Positions 22,228-33,581 of a DNA stretch of 64,000 nt are shown in pieces. Location: NCBI GenBank assembly GCA_036245525.1, contig BTPG01000003.1, positions 188,082,804 through 188,146,803 on the forward strand. The letters are read 5' to 3'. The notes below the pieces were generated by a model. That model did not search any database. It was given only the letters and a program-made list of their open reading frames with translations, and had not been told where the DNA came from. The position numbers were made by a program, and so were the translations under genes. This stretch comes from Semisulcospira habei (Eukaryota > Mollusca > Gastropoda > Semisulcospiridae). Each line of letters starts with the position of its first letter. Within the stretch, counting starts at the first letter, position 1.

Positions 22228-22304
22228 CTAATCTGGCATGACCCTTGAATTTCTTCTGGTATATAAGTCGCTAGGTAACACTGCTGCAGGGTTAAATGGG
22301 TTAA

Positions 22305-23078
22305 AGGGTGATGTCAAGGAATTAAAAATATGTATGTGAGCCATGAGGGCATTTAAAGTTCTTGTTCATGTCAGGACATGAAGAAATTGTACAATAAACC
22401 AGTCCCGTTTTGTTCTCGGTAGATTGTCTTTGCAGCCCTAAAGAAAACAGCACTTTCTGTGATGTTTGCACTAATTATCAACTACAGCGTCTGTTGTGTT
22501 AATATTTGGGCGCTCATGGTAATTATTGAAATGCTGGGGTTCGCATAAAGGTATGTAAATGAGCTGTTCTCCGTTGAACGGAAATTTTGTGGGTGACCAG
22601 TTATTACTGATCAGTGTTCATTAAAAAATGAATAGATATCAATGGAAGGTACATGTTACAGGGTTTGTGATAACTGGTAATTACAAGTATTTTACTGTTT
22701 GTGAACAGAGAATACCGGAAATATTTTAAGCTGCCGGTCCCATGGACTGGTTTTATTTTGGCTGGACCGGTTAGAATTCTGCTGGTGAACACTTATGTCC
22801 ATGTCTACTGGAAAGCTTTTCCTGGAGACAGGTTTTGATCTGAACTGGAAAAGAAACAGGAGGGGGGGGGGGGGAGGATATGGGGGACTGGTTTTGAAAA
22901 ATCCTAGCGCAAACCCTGTGTTAGAAAATCAAATAAAAGTGACTGGATTAAAAAGTTTGGGGTGTACGAGTTTGGGGGAGAAAATGATCTAGAAAAAGTT
23001 TTATCTTTTGACGTCGGTGGCAGCAAAATAGAATGTTTTGATTTGTGCAAACTAGGCGGTGTGTGAGTCTTTTGGGGG
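22305..23078. other. unassigned sequence
   Basis: A G run lies at about 22,862-22,875. No gene supported. Confidence 0.4.
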
Positions 23079-23713
23079 GGCTCACGTGAGATAGCAAAAG
23101 TGAATCTATGTAATGGGCCAGTGATCGTCTGTCCAGCATCTGATGTCCGGCGTCCGTGGTAAACTTTAGCGTTGGCATTATCTAGAAAACTATTCAAGCC
23201 ACAGTTTTCAAACTTGGCCCAATGGTACCTTGTGGCAAGACCTTTCTAAACATACCAATTTCATTGACCTCATTCAAAGGTCAAGATCACAAGGGGTCCT
23301 GAAGTAGGTAAAAAAATTACCAATATCATATTTTCACAAAATTGTTTTTTCTCAAATACTAAATATATACCTGATGTCAAGACCTTTCTATGCATACTAA
23401 TTTGGATGACCCCTCAGAAAGTCAGGGGTCACAAGAGGTCCAGAAATATGTCAAAAACAGCAATATTTCGCACAAAAATTGTTTTTTTCTCTAATACTGT
23501 TCTCAACTTCAAACCCAAACATGGTACGGAGATGCCTGATGGTAAAAACATGCTGTGCATACTAATTTGGATGACCCCTCGAAAAGGTCAAGGGTCACAA
23601 GAGGTTGACAGATGTGTGAAAAATGCCAGTTTTTGATAGAATTTTATTTTCATCAAAGTTTTGGATCAGTCATACACATGAGCCATAAGGCCTTTGCCAT
23701 TCTTGTGTTTGTA
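23079..23713 (+). mobile_element. pearl-like element with tandem core
   Basis: Left end GGCTCACGTGAGATAGCAAA, then CGTCCGTGGTAAACTTTAGC and CTTGGCCCAATG. The ~165 bp core monomers (GAC CTTTCTATGCATACTAA, ATTTGGATGACCCCTC, GGTCAAGGGTCACAAGAGGT) occur about twice. The right end is CACATGAGCCATAAGG. It has the layout of pearl elements of bivalves: left flank, tandem cores, right flank. The ends GGCTCAC and GTGAGCC are mutually inverted. Non-coding. Confidence 0.7.
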
Positions 23714-24002
23714 TATATACATAGGACCTAAAATCAGCGTAACATGCTCTACACACGGTTTCACAGTTATTTTCTTTCAGTTTACCACCTTCACCTGTTT
23801 GCAGTCACAAACCAAATACACCGGCATATTAACCTACTGAAACCCAACCTAAACAGAATAAACATTCCAACAATAGAGTACCGTGCTTTTGTTTTAAGGT
23901 GTCGCACTGTAGTGCAAGTTATGGTTTAGTGCAGATTACATTTTGCATGAAAGCCCAATGAGGTACAATTCTGACAAAACTATGCCTGGCAGTGATTTTA
24001 TT

Positions 24003-25012
24003 GGCTCATGTGCGAAGCAAAAATGAGTTATGTTTTGGGCCAGTGGTTGTCTGTTGTGCGTCCACTGTCGTCCGTGGTAAACTTTAACGTTGGCATTTTC
24101 TCGGAGACTATTCAGGCCACAGTCTTAAACTTGGCCCAAGGATACTTTGGGGCAAGACCTTTCTAAACATACCAATCTCAGTGACCTTACAACGGTCCAG
24201 GTCACAGGGGTTCAGGAAATGGGTCAAAAATAGCTATATTTTGACAAAATGTATTTTATCTCAAATACTGCTCACAACTTCAAGCCCAAACTTGGTACAA
24301 AGATACCTGATGGGAAGACCTTTCTATGCATACTAATTTAGTTGATCCTACGGAGAGGTCAAGGGTCACAATAGCTCAGGAATTATGTCCAAAATCGTCA
24401 TATTTTGACAAAAGATGATTTTTTCTCAAATACTATTCACAACTAAAAGCCCAAACTTGGTACAAAGATACCTGATGGGAAGACCTTTCTATGCATACCA
24501 ATTTGGATGATCCCTCTGAAAGGTCAAGGGTCACAAGAGCTCAGAAAATAGGTCCAAAATAGCCATATCTTATTGTAACAAAAGATGTTTTTTCTCAAAT
24601 ACTATTTGCAACTTCAAACCCAAACTTGCTACAGAGATACCTGATTTTAAGACCTATCTATGCATACTAATTTGGATGACCCCTTGGAAAGGTCAAGGGT
24701 CACAAGAGGTTGGCAAATGTGTGCAAGATGCCAGTTTTTGAAAGAATTGTAATTATCAACAGTTTTGCCAACTTTTCATAATTCAATCCAATTTGGCACA
24801 ATGTAGCTGATGATGATAAGACACTTCCTATTTATACTAATTTAGTTGACTTATCGTAAAGGTCAAGGATCACGGGTGTTTGACATATGTGTGAAAACTG
24901 ATTAAATTTTGATAAAACATGGATTTTGCTGGTGCAGAAGCTGTCCCATTACTTATTGTCACACATGTAGAGTGGACATACATGTGAGCCATAAGGGCTT
25001 TGGCTTTCTTTT
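24003..25012 (+). mobile_element. pearl-like element, ~5 core monomers
   Basis: Starts GGCTCATGTGCGAAGCAAAA and ends CATGTGAGCCATAAGGGCTT. The core motif CCCAAACTTGGTACAAAGAT with GGTCAAGGGTCACAA repeats about every 165 bases. The DR1-like AGGTCAAGGGTCA occurs at about 24,357, at 24,521-24,533 and near 24,689. This is one of the most complete copies. Confidence 0.8.
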
Positions 25013-25029
25013 TTTTTATATTGATTTAG

Positions 25030-26235
25030 ATAGTTTATTAGTGAATCTGTGCGTAACGCATGCAGACTTTCCCCCAGTCGCACGTACAGACTCTCGCACA
25101 ACGGACGCATGCACCGCCACTGACTCAGACGGGCGCATTCACGCGGTAAAACTCAACACACGGGCTTCCTTTCTAACAAGGACGTTTATAACCAAATAAT
25201 AAAAGAACGCTCACAGGATTATCGCAACTATGTACACCACACCTTCCCCACTACCAGCACCTCAACACCACATACACGCAATGTAAATGCCAGGCTAGGT
25301 AGTTGTCTCTCACAATCCAACCTGTTTTGGTGTTCTCGCCTGGTTACGTTCAGTCCTTTTCACGTCTAGGCGTGCAAGTCTTTTGTCGTACGCTCCCGAA
25401 TCGTCCCATCTCTTGTACTGTGGACGTCCTCGTAGCTCGCTCTGTTGCGCAGTCCTTACTGTGACCTGGGTGTCTTGGCACCGGTCGCTCACTCCCTGAG
25501 TGAAGAGATGGAGAGATGACCTCGCAATAGGTCCCTGGTGACTGACGTCTCGGCGTCTATTGGATATGAGATACATTACGTAACCTGGCTGGTACAAATA
25601 ACTCGCACGTTCATTCACACTCACACATGCTTCATAACTGGACTACTTTTGTAACACCCCATACCTCTGTCACTATCTTGAAACAGACTATAACCTAGCA
25701 CTCTCGCTATACGTTCTTTCATACAGTGAAAAAGATTATACTTAACCACGTACTACCTTCATAACGACTTGGGCACACATTCCTTAGTTATCCGTCTCGG
25801 TAAATAACTACATAGAAAACACCGGTTGCCTCAATGAATTCCAAACCAACATAACTGAACCATACCAGTCAACACTACACAACTGAATTAACTCCTACTA
25901 ACGCATACTATCTTTAAAGCAGTAACCATCAATAATACATATAGAAACATGCCTGAATTCTAGGTTTCAGAGCCTTGGAATACGGGCTAAGGTATCTCAC
26001 ACATGTCTGTCCACACTGACAGTAAAGCCCCGTACTAACGTACCTACAGCTCTGTTCGCCTGAGCTCACTAAAACTCCCCCGTGCTAAACGTTTCTTAAA
26101 GATTCCACGTGCCTCGCGGATTATCGGCACACAACAAACCGCTAACAAAACTGTACTATATTAAACCTACTGTGTGAACCCTATGCGTGCGCATAGAGTT
26201 TCATCACACTGTGAAACAGAACAAAGACCCACATT
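25030..26235. other. strand-skewed C/A-rich block, unidentified
   Basis: For about 1.2 kb the plus strand is poor in G and rich in A and C, with abrupt changes of style on both sides. No protein similarity is visible. A TGTAACACCCC word at 25,653 resembles an LTR start, but I found no second LTR, primer-binding site or gag/pol trace. It may be a solo LTR, a satellite-derived unit or another foreign segment. Confidence 0.35.
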
Positions 26236-26813
26236 AAATTAGTTACTTTATATTGTAACCCAAATGCACCCTAAAAGTTTCATTTACTAGAGAACGGTTC
26301 AGGTACAATTGGGGCTGATGTGATACACTACTATCACTCCAGTTCAAAGTACTGATGATGTATAAATGGGCTCTTTTTATTGTATAGTTACATTGAGCTA
26401 ACGGGTATGCCTGTATCTGGTTGATGATAAGTTGATGTACACTAACAGGTAGCAGTGGCCGTGAATTGAACAATGTGTGTGCATGCATATATTTTTGTAT
26501 TCTGTATAAACAGTAGTGATAAACTTGTGCTAGATACTAAAGTGAGTGGCTCCTGTAGCCTGCATATTTAAGAGGCTCAGCATTTTACTGCTGTAGAGGC
26601 CTTGAGTACCTGTCAATGATTTGAATGAGTAGCACTCTGACAAGACGAGCAGAGTCTTTAATGAATCTTTGCCAAGCGGGTGTCTGAGGCAAAGACTGAA
26701 AGAGTCATTAGGTCGGCACATTACAGCACTTAGGTGTCTCCCGGTGTTCCCTCAGTAGTACATTGAGATACCTGTTTGTAAATCAGTCATAAAATATTAA
26801 TAATAAATTGGAG
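26236..26813. other. unassigned sequence
   Basis: Nothing recognised. Confidence 0.4.
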
Positions 26814-26930
26814 TGGATTCAATTGAAAGGTTATGGGTCACAAGACGTTGGCAGATATTTGTGCCACGTTTCATTGAAAGATGTTGATAAAAACTAAAAG
26901 GCAGTTGATGATACAACCTAGTCGACCATT
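26814..26930 (+). mobile_element. pearl-like core fragment
   Basis: GAAAGGTTATGGGTCACAAG, ACGTTGGCAGAT and GTTGATAAAAACTAA match the distal core and right part of the pearl-like elements. Both ends are missing. Confidence 0.5.
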
Positions 26931-26959
26931 ACACACAATTTTGGTTGACCAGGCTTAAG

Positions 26960-27283
26960 ATCAGAGAAGATCAGCAACGTCAGACTCTGGGAGAGAACAG
27001 AGCAGATAACAGCAGAGAATGAAATTGGGCGACGAAGATGGGGATGGATCGGTCACAGTCTGAGAAAGCCAGCTTCCAGTATCACTAGGCAGGCATTGTC
27101 ATGGAACCCCCAGGGAAAGAGGAAAAGAGGTAGGCCGAGAAACTCCTGGCTTTTCTCCTGGCGTCGAGACCTCCAAGCAGACATCAAGAGACTGGGAAGC
27201 ACCTGGAGTAGAATCGAAGGAGAAGCACAGGACAGGAGTTGCTGGAGGTCTCTCGTCGACTGCCTATACCCGGGTAGGGGTGA
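26960..27283 (+). mobile_element. RTE-1 LINE 3' fragment
   Basis: Begins AGAGAAGATCAGCAACGTCA and runs to GGGTAGGGGTGACAGG, equal to the last ~320 bases of the RTE-1 copy at 50,940-53,129. CAGGCTTAAG at 26,950-26,959 and 27,284-27,293 may be the target-site duplication, but ACAGG is also the element's own end. It has a 12-base internal duplication (CTCCTGG repeated, near 27,145). The (TAAG)n tail is lost. Confidence 0.8.
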
Positions 27284-27293
27284 CAGGCTTAAG

Positions 27294-28209
27294 GTCAAAT
27301 TAGTTATGTGGAATTTTGAAGATGTGAAGAAATGCTCACTTCTTGCTTTGCTGTATATTGTTTGTGTGTGTGTGATGAATAGTTTATCTGCATCTCCAGA
27401 AGTATTGATCAAATTACTGTATTTGCTTGCAGGGTGATGCTGAAGATGCTTGCCTAAGAAGGTGAACCTTCTGGATGTTGTCAGCATTTACATCTTGATG
27501 CTGGACAAGGCTTTGGTAATCAAGCGTTTCAGGAAATCAAATCTAAGAGGCACAGGGACAAACATTTTCAACTGCAGAGGTTGACTACTGTGCTGCATCA
27601 TATATCACAGTGTGTACGTATAGTACGTGTATAATTTGTTTAGTTGACATGATAGCAAAGTGAGTTATGTCCTGAGCCAATCATTGGCTGTCGGTTGTTT
27701 AACGGTGGTTCTCATATAAAAAATTTGATAGACTGTTCAGATGTCTCTTTTTGGGGTGCTTTCAATACCATTAACCCATGGATTGATGGGCAGGCAGGCC
27801 TGTAAAAGAAATTGACAATAAAATATCAAGATACATTTTTTTTCTTGTCTAGCTGTGTTAACCTCGCTACTTTTGGCGGGAAACGCTGTGTGTGTGTGCG
27901 GGCGGGCATCACAAGTTTGATAGTAAGACTTACATACATGTATTCTGTACACAGTCAGCTCAGACTGAGATCTGCAATACAGCTACACAGAAACCATTTT
28001 GCAGATGGTGTACCCTGACACGAAAAGCAATGGAAAAAGAAATCCACATGTCCATAGGAATGCATACTATAGTCATTTAGAACAAGCATTCTGAAAACAC
28101 AGAGCTTGGCTGTTCAGTTATGGGTGCAGGAAGCAGTATCATGACGATGACGGTACAAAAGAAAATGTCGTTTGGATCCATACATAGGTTTTTGTTCTCA
28201 GTCTAATGT
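27294..28209. other. unassigned sequence
   Basis: A splice-acceptor-like TTTGCTTGCAG stands near 27,433. No exon can be defended. The rest is featureless. Confidence 0.4.
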
Positions 28210-28660
28210 TGATTTTGAAGAACAAATGTTATCAGATGGTAAGACCTTCCTATACAAATTAATTTGTATGATCCATCAGAAAGTCAAAGGTCACAAGAGA
28301 TCAGGAAATAGGTGAGAAATAGACATTTTGGGGGGGGCAATTTTTGTGTGTGGAATACTAATTACAACTTTAAACCTTAACTTGATCCAGAGATACCTGA
28401 TGGTAAGACCTGCCTATGACACATCGGAAGGGTCAAGGGTCACCAGAGATATGAAAAATGTCTATTTCTTTGTAGAATTTTAGTTTTATCTTCATTTTGC
28501 AAAATTTTCAACCAAATTTGGCAAAAGATAGCTGATTACAAGACCTTTTTATGCATGCTAATTTGATTCACTTCTCACAAAGGTCAAGGGTCACAGGAGG
28601 TTGACAAGAGCATGAATAGTGCATGGATTTTGCAGGTACAAAAGCCAACCCTCTGTTTAT
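28210..28660 (+). mobile_element. pearl-like element, core and right part
   Basis: GATGGTAAGACCTTCCTATA, AACTTTAAACCTTAACTTG, GGTCAAGGGTCACCAG, GGTCAAGGGTCACAGGAGG and TGGATTTTGCAGGTACAAAA are in order. The left GGCTCAC terminus and the final GTGAGCC are missing. Confidence 0.7.
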
Positions 28661-28714
28661 GTTGGAACACTTAAACGCTTGCTCATTTCAGGGTCCTGTC
28701 GGAAAGGTTGAGGA

Positions 28715-30263
28715 GTGGTCATGTACGTGTGTTTGTCTACCATTTTGAAAATACGGTAGACTTTGCAATGGGGCTGGTTGCGGAGTGCATTCTGGAGAAT
28801 GCACATGATGTGCTGGGTGGGTGGACCCCGAATTCTGGCAAAGAAGTAACAAGACAAAAATGATGTCACGTCTAGCTACGCAAAACTTGCTAGAGAACAA
28901 GACAAAAGAATGTCTTTTTGGCGCCAAGCTCCTTGTATGTGTGTGTGTATGTGACAGCGACTAGAGCCCACGTTTGAGGACGGACACGCTTGAAATTGTA
29001 TGATATTGTCCTTGAAAGTATAATCTCAAGGTATTTTTTGGCTCACATGCGAAGCAAAAGTGAGTATGTTTTGGCTCGGTCATCTGTCGTCCGTGGTAAA
29101 CTTTAACATTGGCATTTTCTCGGAGACTATTCAAGCCACAGTCTTCGAACTTGGTCCAGGGATACTTTATGGCAAGACCTTTCTAAACATACCAATTTGA
29201 GGGACCTCTCACAAAGTTGAAGGTCACGGGATCTGGAAATATGTCAGAATTTGCTATATTTTGACATAATTTATTTTTTCTCAAATACTATTCACAACTT
29301 AAACTTGGTACAAAGGTACATGAAGCTAAGATCTTTATATGCATTGGTTGATCCCTCGGAAAGGTCAAGGGTCACAAGAGCTCAAGAAATAGGTGAAAAA
29401 TAGCCATATTTTCACAAAAGATGGTTTTTTCTCAAATACTTTTCACAACTTTAAACCCAAACTTGCTACAGAGATACCTGATGGGAAGACCTTTCTATGC
29501 ACACTAATTTGGTTGATCCCTCAGAAAGGTAAAGGGTCATGAGAGCTCAGGACCGTCCATCTGCCATGGTCCGTGGTAAACTTTAACGTTGGCCTTTTTA
29601 GCAGTGTCTTATCTACTAAGCTACGTCCCAACGGGAATCGCTGTGTGTCCGTTTTTATTTCTGTGTGTCAGTGTGTGTGGATCAGAGGGTGGGTTAGAGT
29701 AGAAGGAGATGGATCAGAAGGATAAGCTTGAAAATGGAAACAGCTTTGGGCTGGGGTCCCATCTTGTTTAATTAAGTTACGCGTTGACAAGAAAATGGCA
29801 GTTTCACAAAAAGCGGTTTATCCCCATTTGAATCTGTATTTTTTATTATTCTTATTACATTACATTTGCATACAGCTAGATTAAAGGGAGATATTGAATG
29901 AATTTGTAATAAAGCATTGTACCTCTTAACCTTTTGAATAAGAATTAATTCATTTTTGCAAGTTTTGGAGCCACTATAATACTCCCATCAAACAGTCAGC
30001 CCTGGAAGAGGCTGTCTGGAACAAAACATTCAGCCCTGGAAGAGGGTGTATGCCTTTCGGATGAGTGATGTGAAACATCAACTTCGTCACACGGAGTCGT
30101 GGGACTAGCCATACCATGACCTGAAGCTTATAGTGACATCATTTTGCTTCTCATGCTGTTCTTCTTCAGAATTCCTGTTGCTAAACGAGCCGACAGAGCC
30201 TACTAATGGCCGGAAGCGCCATATGTCCGTCTTTTTTTGTGTGCGCCGCCAACGTGTGTGTTG
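28715..30263 (+). repeat. ~1.5 kb diverged repeat, copy A (interrupted)
   Basis: Collinear with 49,370-50,927 plus 53,142-53,300. Shared landmarks in order are: TACGGTAGACTTTG, TTCTGGCAAAGAAGTAACAA, ATGATGTCACGTCTAGCTAC, GTGACAGCGACTAGAGCCCA, AAAGGGAGATAT, GAGTGATGT-AACATC, GAAGCTT--AGTGACATCATTT and GGCCGGAAGCGCC. A pearl-like element (29,040-29,600) sits inside. A second GGGAATCGCTGTGTGTCCG at 29,631 suggests an internal duplication. The element type is unknown. Confidence 0.6.
29040..29600 (+). mobile_element. pearl-like element inside the 1.5 kb repeat
   Basis: Starts GGCTCACATGCGAAGCAAAA and carries two to three cores. It ends abnormally: after AGAGCTCAGG it jumps back to a left-end segment (CATGGTCCGTGGTAAACTTT), so the right half is missing or rearranged. 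Confidence 0.7.
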
Positions 30264-31227
30264 ATCAGAGGTTTGCATAGTGAGGAGGGAAATGGATCAG
30301 CATAATGAGCCTAAAAATATGAACAACTCTGAATTTTCCTAACAGAAAAAAGCATTTGAGCTCCAAACAATAGGGTAGGCTTTGGAATGAAATCCTCATC
30401 TTGTTCTGTATGTTGATGTAACTGATGGCTGACTAGTTTCTTGTTCTGTAAGGGTGGACATCACATTTCACCAGCATGCATATTTCTGCATACACCTTTT
30501 AAGGTTAGATTACACCTAAGTCATAGGGAATTCAACTTTTGACACATTTTGTGAGTCGCGCAAGCACAGAGATAATACTTCAGGGATCAAAACATGTGCT
30601 CTGGAAAACAGCGGAAAATTAGACCTTGCTTCCGGGGTCCCCCCAAAAAAAAATCAGGCGGGGGGAGGGGGGGGGGGTAGTAGTAGTAGGGTAGTATAAG
30701 CGAGGCATCCATTCCGGGGGCCGGAAAATCAGACAGAGGGGGGAGGGGGGGCGCACGCGAGGCATTGATTCCGGGGGCCGAAAAATCAAAAAGTGGGGGG
30801 GGTGGGGGCCAGGTGCGTGACCTTGGAAGCCGAAAAATCACGGTACACAATGTTGGTGAGGCAAAGCTCACATCCAGCAATTCCAGCTTCAGAATGTGCT
30901 CTCCTATCCATTCAAACAATAACATGTCAGGGTTCGACTTAACTTTCACCGATTTTTCACACCACTCCCATCTCCATTTGTTTTTCACTCCCGTTTCGTT
31001 AAACAATATGTGCTGCGTCGCCAGACGCCATCTTGGAAAAACGAAGCTTACCTAAAGTTAACGATAAACGAATCTGACAACTTGTTGACCTGCGCCGTTT
31101 AAGAACCACTACCGTTTCAGAATTTTTTCGGGTTTTTTTTTCCACGAGGAATTGCCTTTTTTAAAAAGCGGATTTTTTTAAATTAACGCTGATATCCTCG
31201 GAAAAGCGGAAGATTTTGACCCCTGAT
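30264..31227. other. unassigned, with poly-G tracts
   Basis: The first part (to about 30,430) resembles 29,640-29,800 (GTGTTGATCAGAGG, GGATCAGCATAATGAGCCT). G runs at about 30,658-30,678, 30,738-30,752 and 30,795-30,808 explain the Pro-rich minus-strand frame at 30,587-31,006. Confidence 0.45.
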
Positions 31228-32471
31228 ACTTACTTACGCCTGTCACCCCTCCCAGGGTATAGGCCGTCGACGAGAAACCTCCAGCGACTCCTGTCATGTG
31301 CTTCTCCTTCGATTTTACTCCAGGTGGTTCCCAGTCTCTTGATGTCTGCTTGGAGGTCTCGACGCCAGGTGCTTCTCAGCCGGCTTCTTTTCCTCTTCCC
31401 CGGGGGTTCCATTATAATGCCTGCCTAGTGATACTGGAAGCTGGCTTTCTCAGACTGTGACCAATTGAGTTGAAAATCCGGACTTTGATGTGTTTGACAG
31501 CTCTCTAGAACTCCACACTTTTTTCAACTGGAGAAAGGTTGCTCTTGCTTTACCGATTCGTACTCGGACATGTATCTGCATTGTGCCGCCTTTTTTGTCG
31601 ATGATGCTCCCGAAATAGGTGAAGGACTCCATCTCCCCTAACTGGGTGCCAGCAAGCAAGACTGGTTCTTCCCTGGTTGCGTTCAGCCTCATTGTCTTTG
31701 TTTTCTGTTTGTGGATGGTGAGGCCCACTTGGGACGAGATGTCAGCAAGCCTCGTGGTCTTGTTCTGCATTTGTTGATGAGTGTGGGACAGTAAACCAAG
31801 TCGTCTGCAAAATCGAGGTGGTCAAGCTGTGTCCACTGTATTTCGCTTCTTCTCTGCTCAGTGGTCCTCTTCATGACCCAGTCTATGACCAGTAGGAAGA
31901 GGAATGGAGACAGTGCCGGTTCTGACCTGGAGCTCCCTGATGAACTGCCCTTCATGGTTCACGCGACATGTCATGCAATCGTAGCTGCTCTTGTCGATCA
32001 GGCAGACGAGCTTTGTGGGTACACCATATTGTCGTAGGAGTTTCCACAAAGTCTCTCGGTCAACGCTGTCAAATGCTTTCTCGTAATCCACAAGGTTGAC
32101 ATGTTCCACGATGATGCGGAAAGTGGCGATCTGGTCTGTACATGATCGGTTTTTCCTGAATCCTGCTTGCTGGTCTCTCATCTGGGGGTCAACGGAGCTC
32201 TTCATTCTCTCCAGGATGATCCTGTTGAAGACCTTTCCTGGTACTGACAGCAAGGTGTTCCTCTGTAGTTGGAACACTTGCTGAGGTCGTCTTTCTGGGG
32301 AAGCTTGATTAGGTACCCCTCCTTCCAGTCAGCTGGCATCACCTCCACTTCCCAGATTTTTTCAAACAGTGGGTACAGCAGCTGTACTGTTGTCTCTAGG
32401 TCTGCTTTCAGAGCCTCCGCTGGGATGCCATCTGGCCCTGCTGCTTTGCCGTTCTTCGTAAATGCCACTGC
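31228..32471 (-). mobile_element. RTE-1 LINE, 3' part (probably of a broken full copy)
   Basis: On the minus strand it ends GACAGGCGTAAGTAAGT. The upper end at 32,471 stops inside the coding region (AATGCCACTGC), corresponding to about 41,721 in the 40.2 kb copy. An internal deletion joins GGTCACAGTC-type sequence to TTGAAAATCCGGAC near 31,465. Orientation and order are right for it to be the 3' remainder of the element whose 5' half lies at 35,236-37,195. No target-site duplication was found. Confidence 0.8.
31450..32471 (-). pseudogene. RTE-1 reverse transcriptase, multiply broken
   Basis: Recognisable pieces are NGKAAGPDGIPAEALKADLE (32,450), [35 protein letters not shown] and [15 protein letters not shown] (motif A, near 32,065). 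Then come a disrupted motif B (RSEPALSPFLF in place of [13 protein letters not shown]) and DLDFADDLV (motif C, near 31,830), then [14 protein letters not shown]. The frame shifts at least four times. Confidence 0.8.
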
Positions 32472-33126
32472 CAGAGATGCCAACTCTTCCGGTTTCGCCG
32501 TATTTTCTTACGCCAAAATTAATTTCTTATGGTTTTACAGCCAAATAAATTATCTTCCGGTGAAAAAAGCGCTGAAATTGTCTGCTAAAGATGTTACCAA
32601 TTTCTCGCTGACTTTGCTGCTCTTATACCGCCGAGCCATCGCGTTTCCCTCGAGATAAATAACGAGCCAATCAGAAGTGTCCTCTGATTAGCGCAACCAA
32701 TCGAAATACGAAATATACATGATCGGAAATAGTGTGATTTCAGTTCAGTTTAGTAGATCTTGGGATTTCGCTATCGCCTGATACTTCCGGTAGCTTTAGG
32801 TCGCAGTAGAAAATGGCGGTGAGAAAGGATATTGTTCAAAGACAGAGTGCTGTTTAGTGTGATCATCTGACCATGATCTAGTAAAGCACACATTACATTT
32901 GTACAGGGTGGATCAGGGGTGCTATAACAAATTTCCTTTTTGGGGGTGTTTTTTCCCCCCCCCCCGCCCCCCTCCACCCTGTTGGTTGTTTGATACTTTG
33001 GCGAACGGTGGACATGCGCATGCATTACCCCCCCCCCCCCCCCCCCCCCCCCCCGTCACTTGATTTTTTTGACCGCTGAAATGAAGGGCACATTACCACC
33101 ACCCCCCCTCCCCCCCCCTCCCCCCC
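32472..33126. other. non-LINE sequence with poly-C tracts inside the nest
   Basis: About 655 bases that do not belong to either LINE. The first 350 are AT-rich with a CCAATCAG word near 32,664. C runs lie at 32,955-32,975, 33,027-33,054 and 33,098-33,126. They replace about 600 bases of the RTE-1 coding region. Confidence 0.5.
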
Positions 33127-33183
33127 AGCTGGTGAAAGACCTGACCAGTGTAAAACAAGGACGCTCCTCGATCATTCAAGAGA

Positions 33184-33569
33184 CCCCCACCCGGGTCTGC
33201 CCTGGGGGACTTGGGTGGGGTTAGGTATTTTTTAGTTCCCAGGGTCACCCTGGTCAGCCCCACAGGGTGGGTTTTTCTCTCTATTCTGGGGCATGTGTTT
33301 CTGTCTACCCTTTGTCCATTCACCTGTATTTGCCTTTTTAAAACTCTCCCTACTGTCTGCACTGCCTGTAGCTCTTGATGTTGGATGTGTGTTGCTAAAT
33401 GGTCTTAGCTTTATTTAGGCCCCATGTGTTAGGTTTATTTAATGTATTTGACCGGCTGGCGACATACATTCAATGTTCTGTTTAGTTTTTTTTTCACAAG
33501 CAGTGCAGGCACGTCCTGAGAAAGCCTTGTTGCTGTCGGGACGTTAAGCAATGTACAATCAATCAATCA
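33184..33569 (+). mobile_element. 390 bp SINE, copy 1, inside RTE-2
   Basis: Target-site duplication ATCATTCAAGAGA at 33,171-33,183 and 33,570-33,582. Landmarks: CCCCACCCGGGTCTGCCCTG, GGTCACCCTGGTCAGCC, GGGGCATGTGTTTCTGTCTA, GACCGGCTGGCGACATACAT, CACAAGCAGTGCAGGCACGT, CTGTCGGGACGTTAAGCAAT and an (AATC)n tail. It has no open frame. I cannot see a convincing tRNA-type A/B box pair. Confidence 0.9.
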
Positions 33570-33581
33570 ATCATTCAAGAG

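Larger units (their letters stand above)
21733..22300. mobile_element. piggyBac-like foldback MITE with internal insertion
   Basis: TTAA (21,729-21,732) is followed by CCCATTTAGCCCTGACG, and the right end GCAGGGTTAAATGGG is followed by TTAA (22,301-22,304). TTAA target duplications with CCC...GGG ends are the hallmark of piggyBac. The body is a hairpin (GATGGACCATGATAATTCAA, GTGCCAGATGAGCTTGGCG and its complement) matching 47,534-47,739. The right arm was split by a 390 bp retroposon. Confidence 0.75.

Noticed and set aside
22437..22520. Acceptor-like TTGTCTTTGCAG followed by a short frame with FCDVCTNYQ
   Set aside because: Two frames are open after it, no donor follows, and there is no known domain.
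23079..25012. Regularly spaced repeats that might suggest a CRISPR array
   Set aside because: The ~165 bp units are whole tandem monomers of a eukaryotic element, without short repeats, unique spacers or cas genes.
25653..26235. Solo LTR suggested by a TGTAACACCCC start
   Set aside because: No matching CA-ended terminus with a flanking duplication and no second LTR were found. Kept only as an unidentified skewed block.
27434..27463. 29-base micro-exon (TTGCTTGCAG acceptor, AGAAG|GTGAAC donor)
   Set aside because: The site matches are ordinary for this much AT-rich DNA and nothing nearby supports a gene.
30587..31006. Pro-rich minus-strand frame
   Set aside because: The Pro runs come from poly-G tracts on the plus strand.
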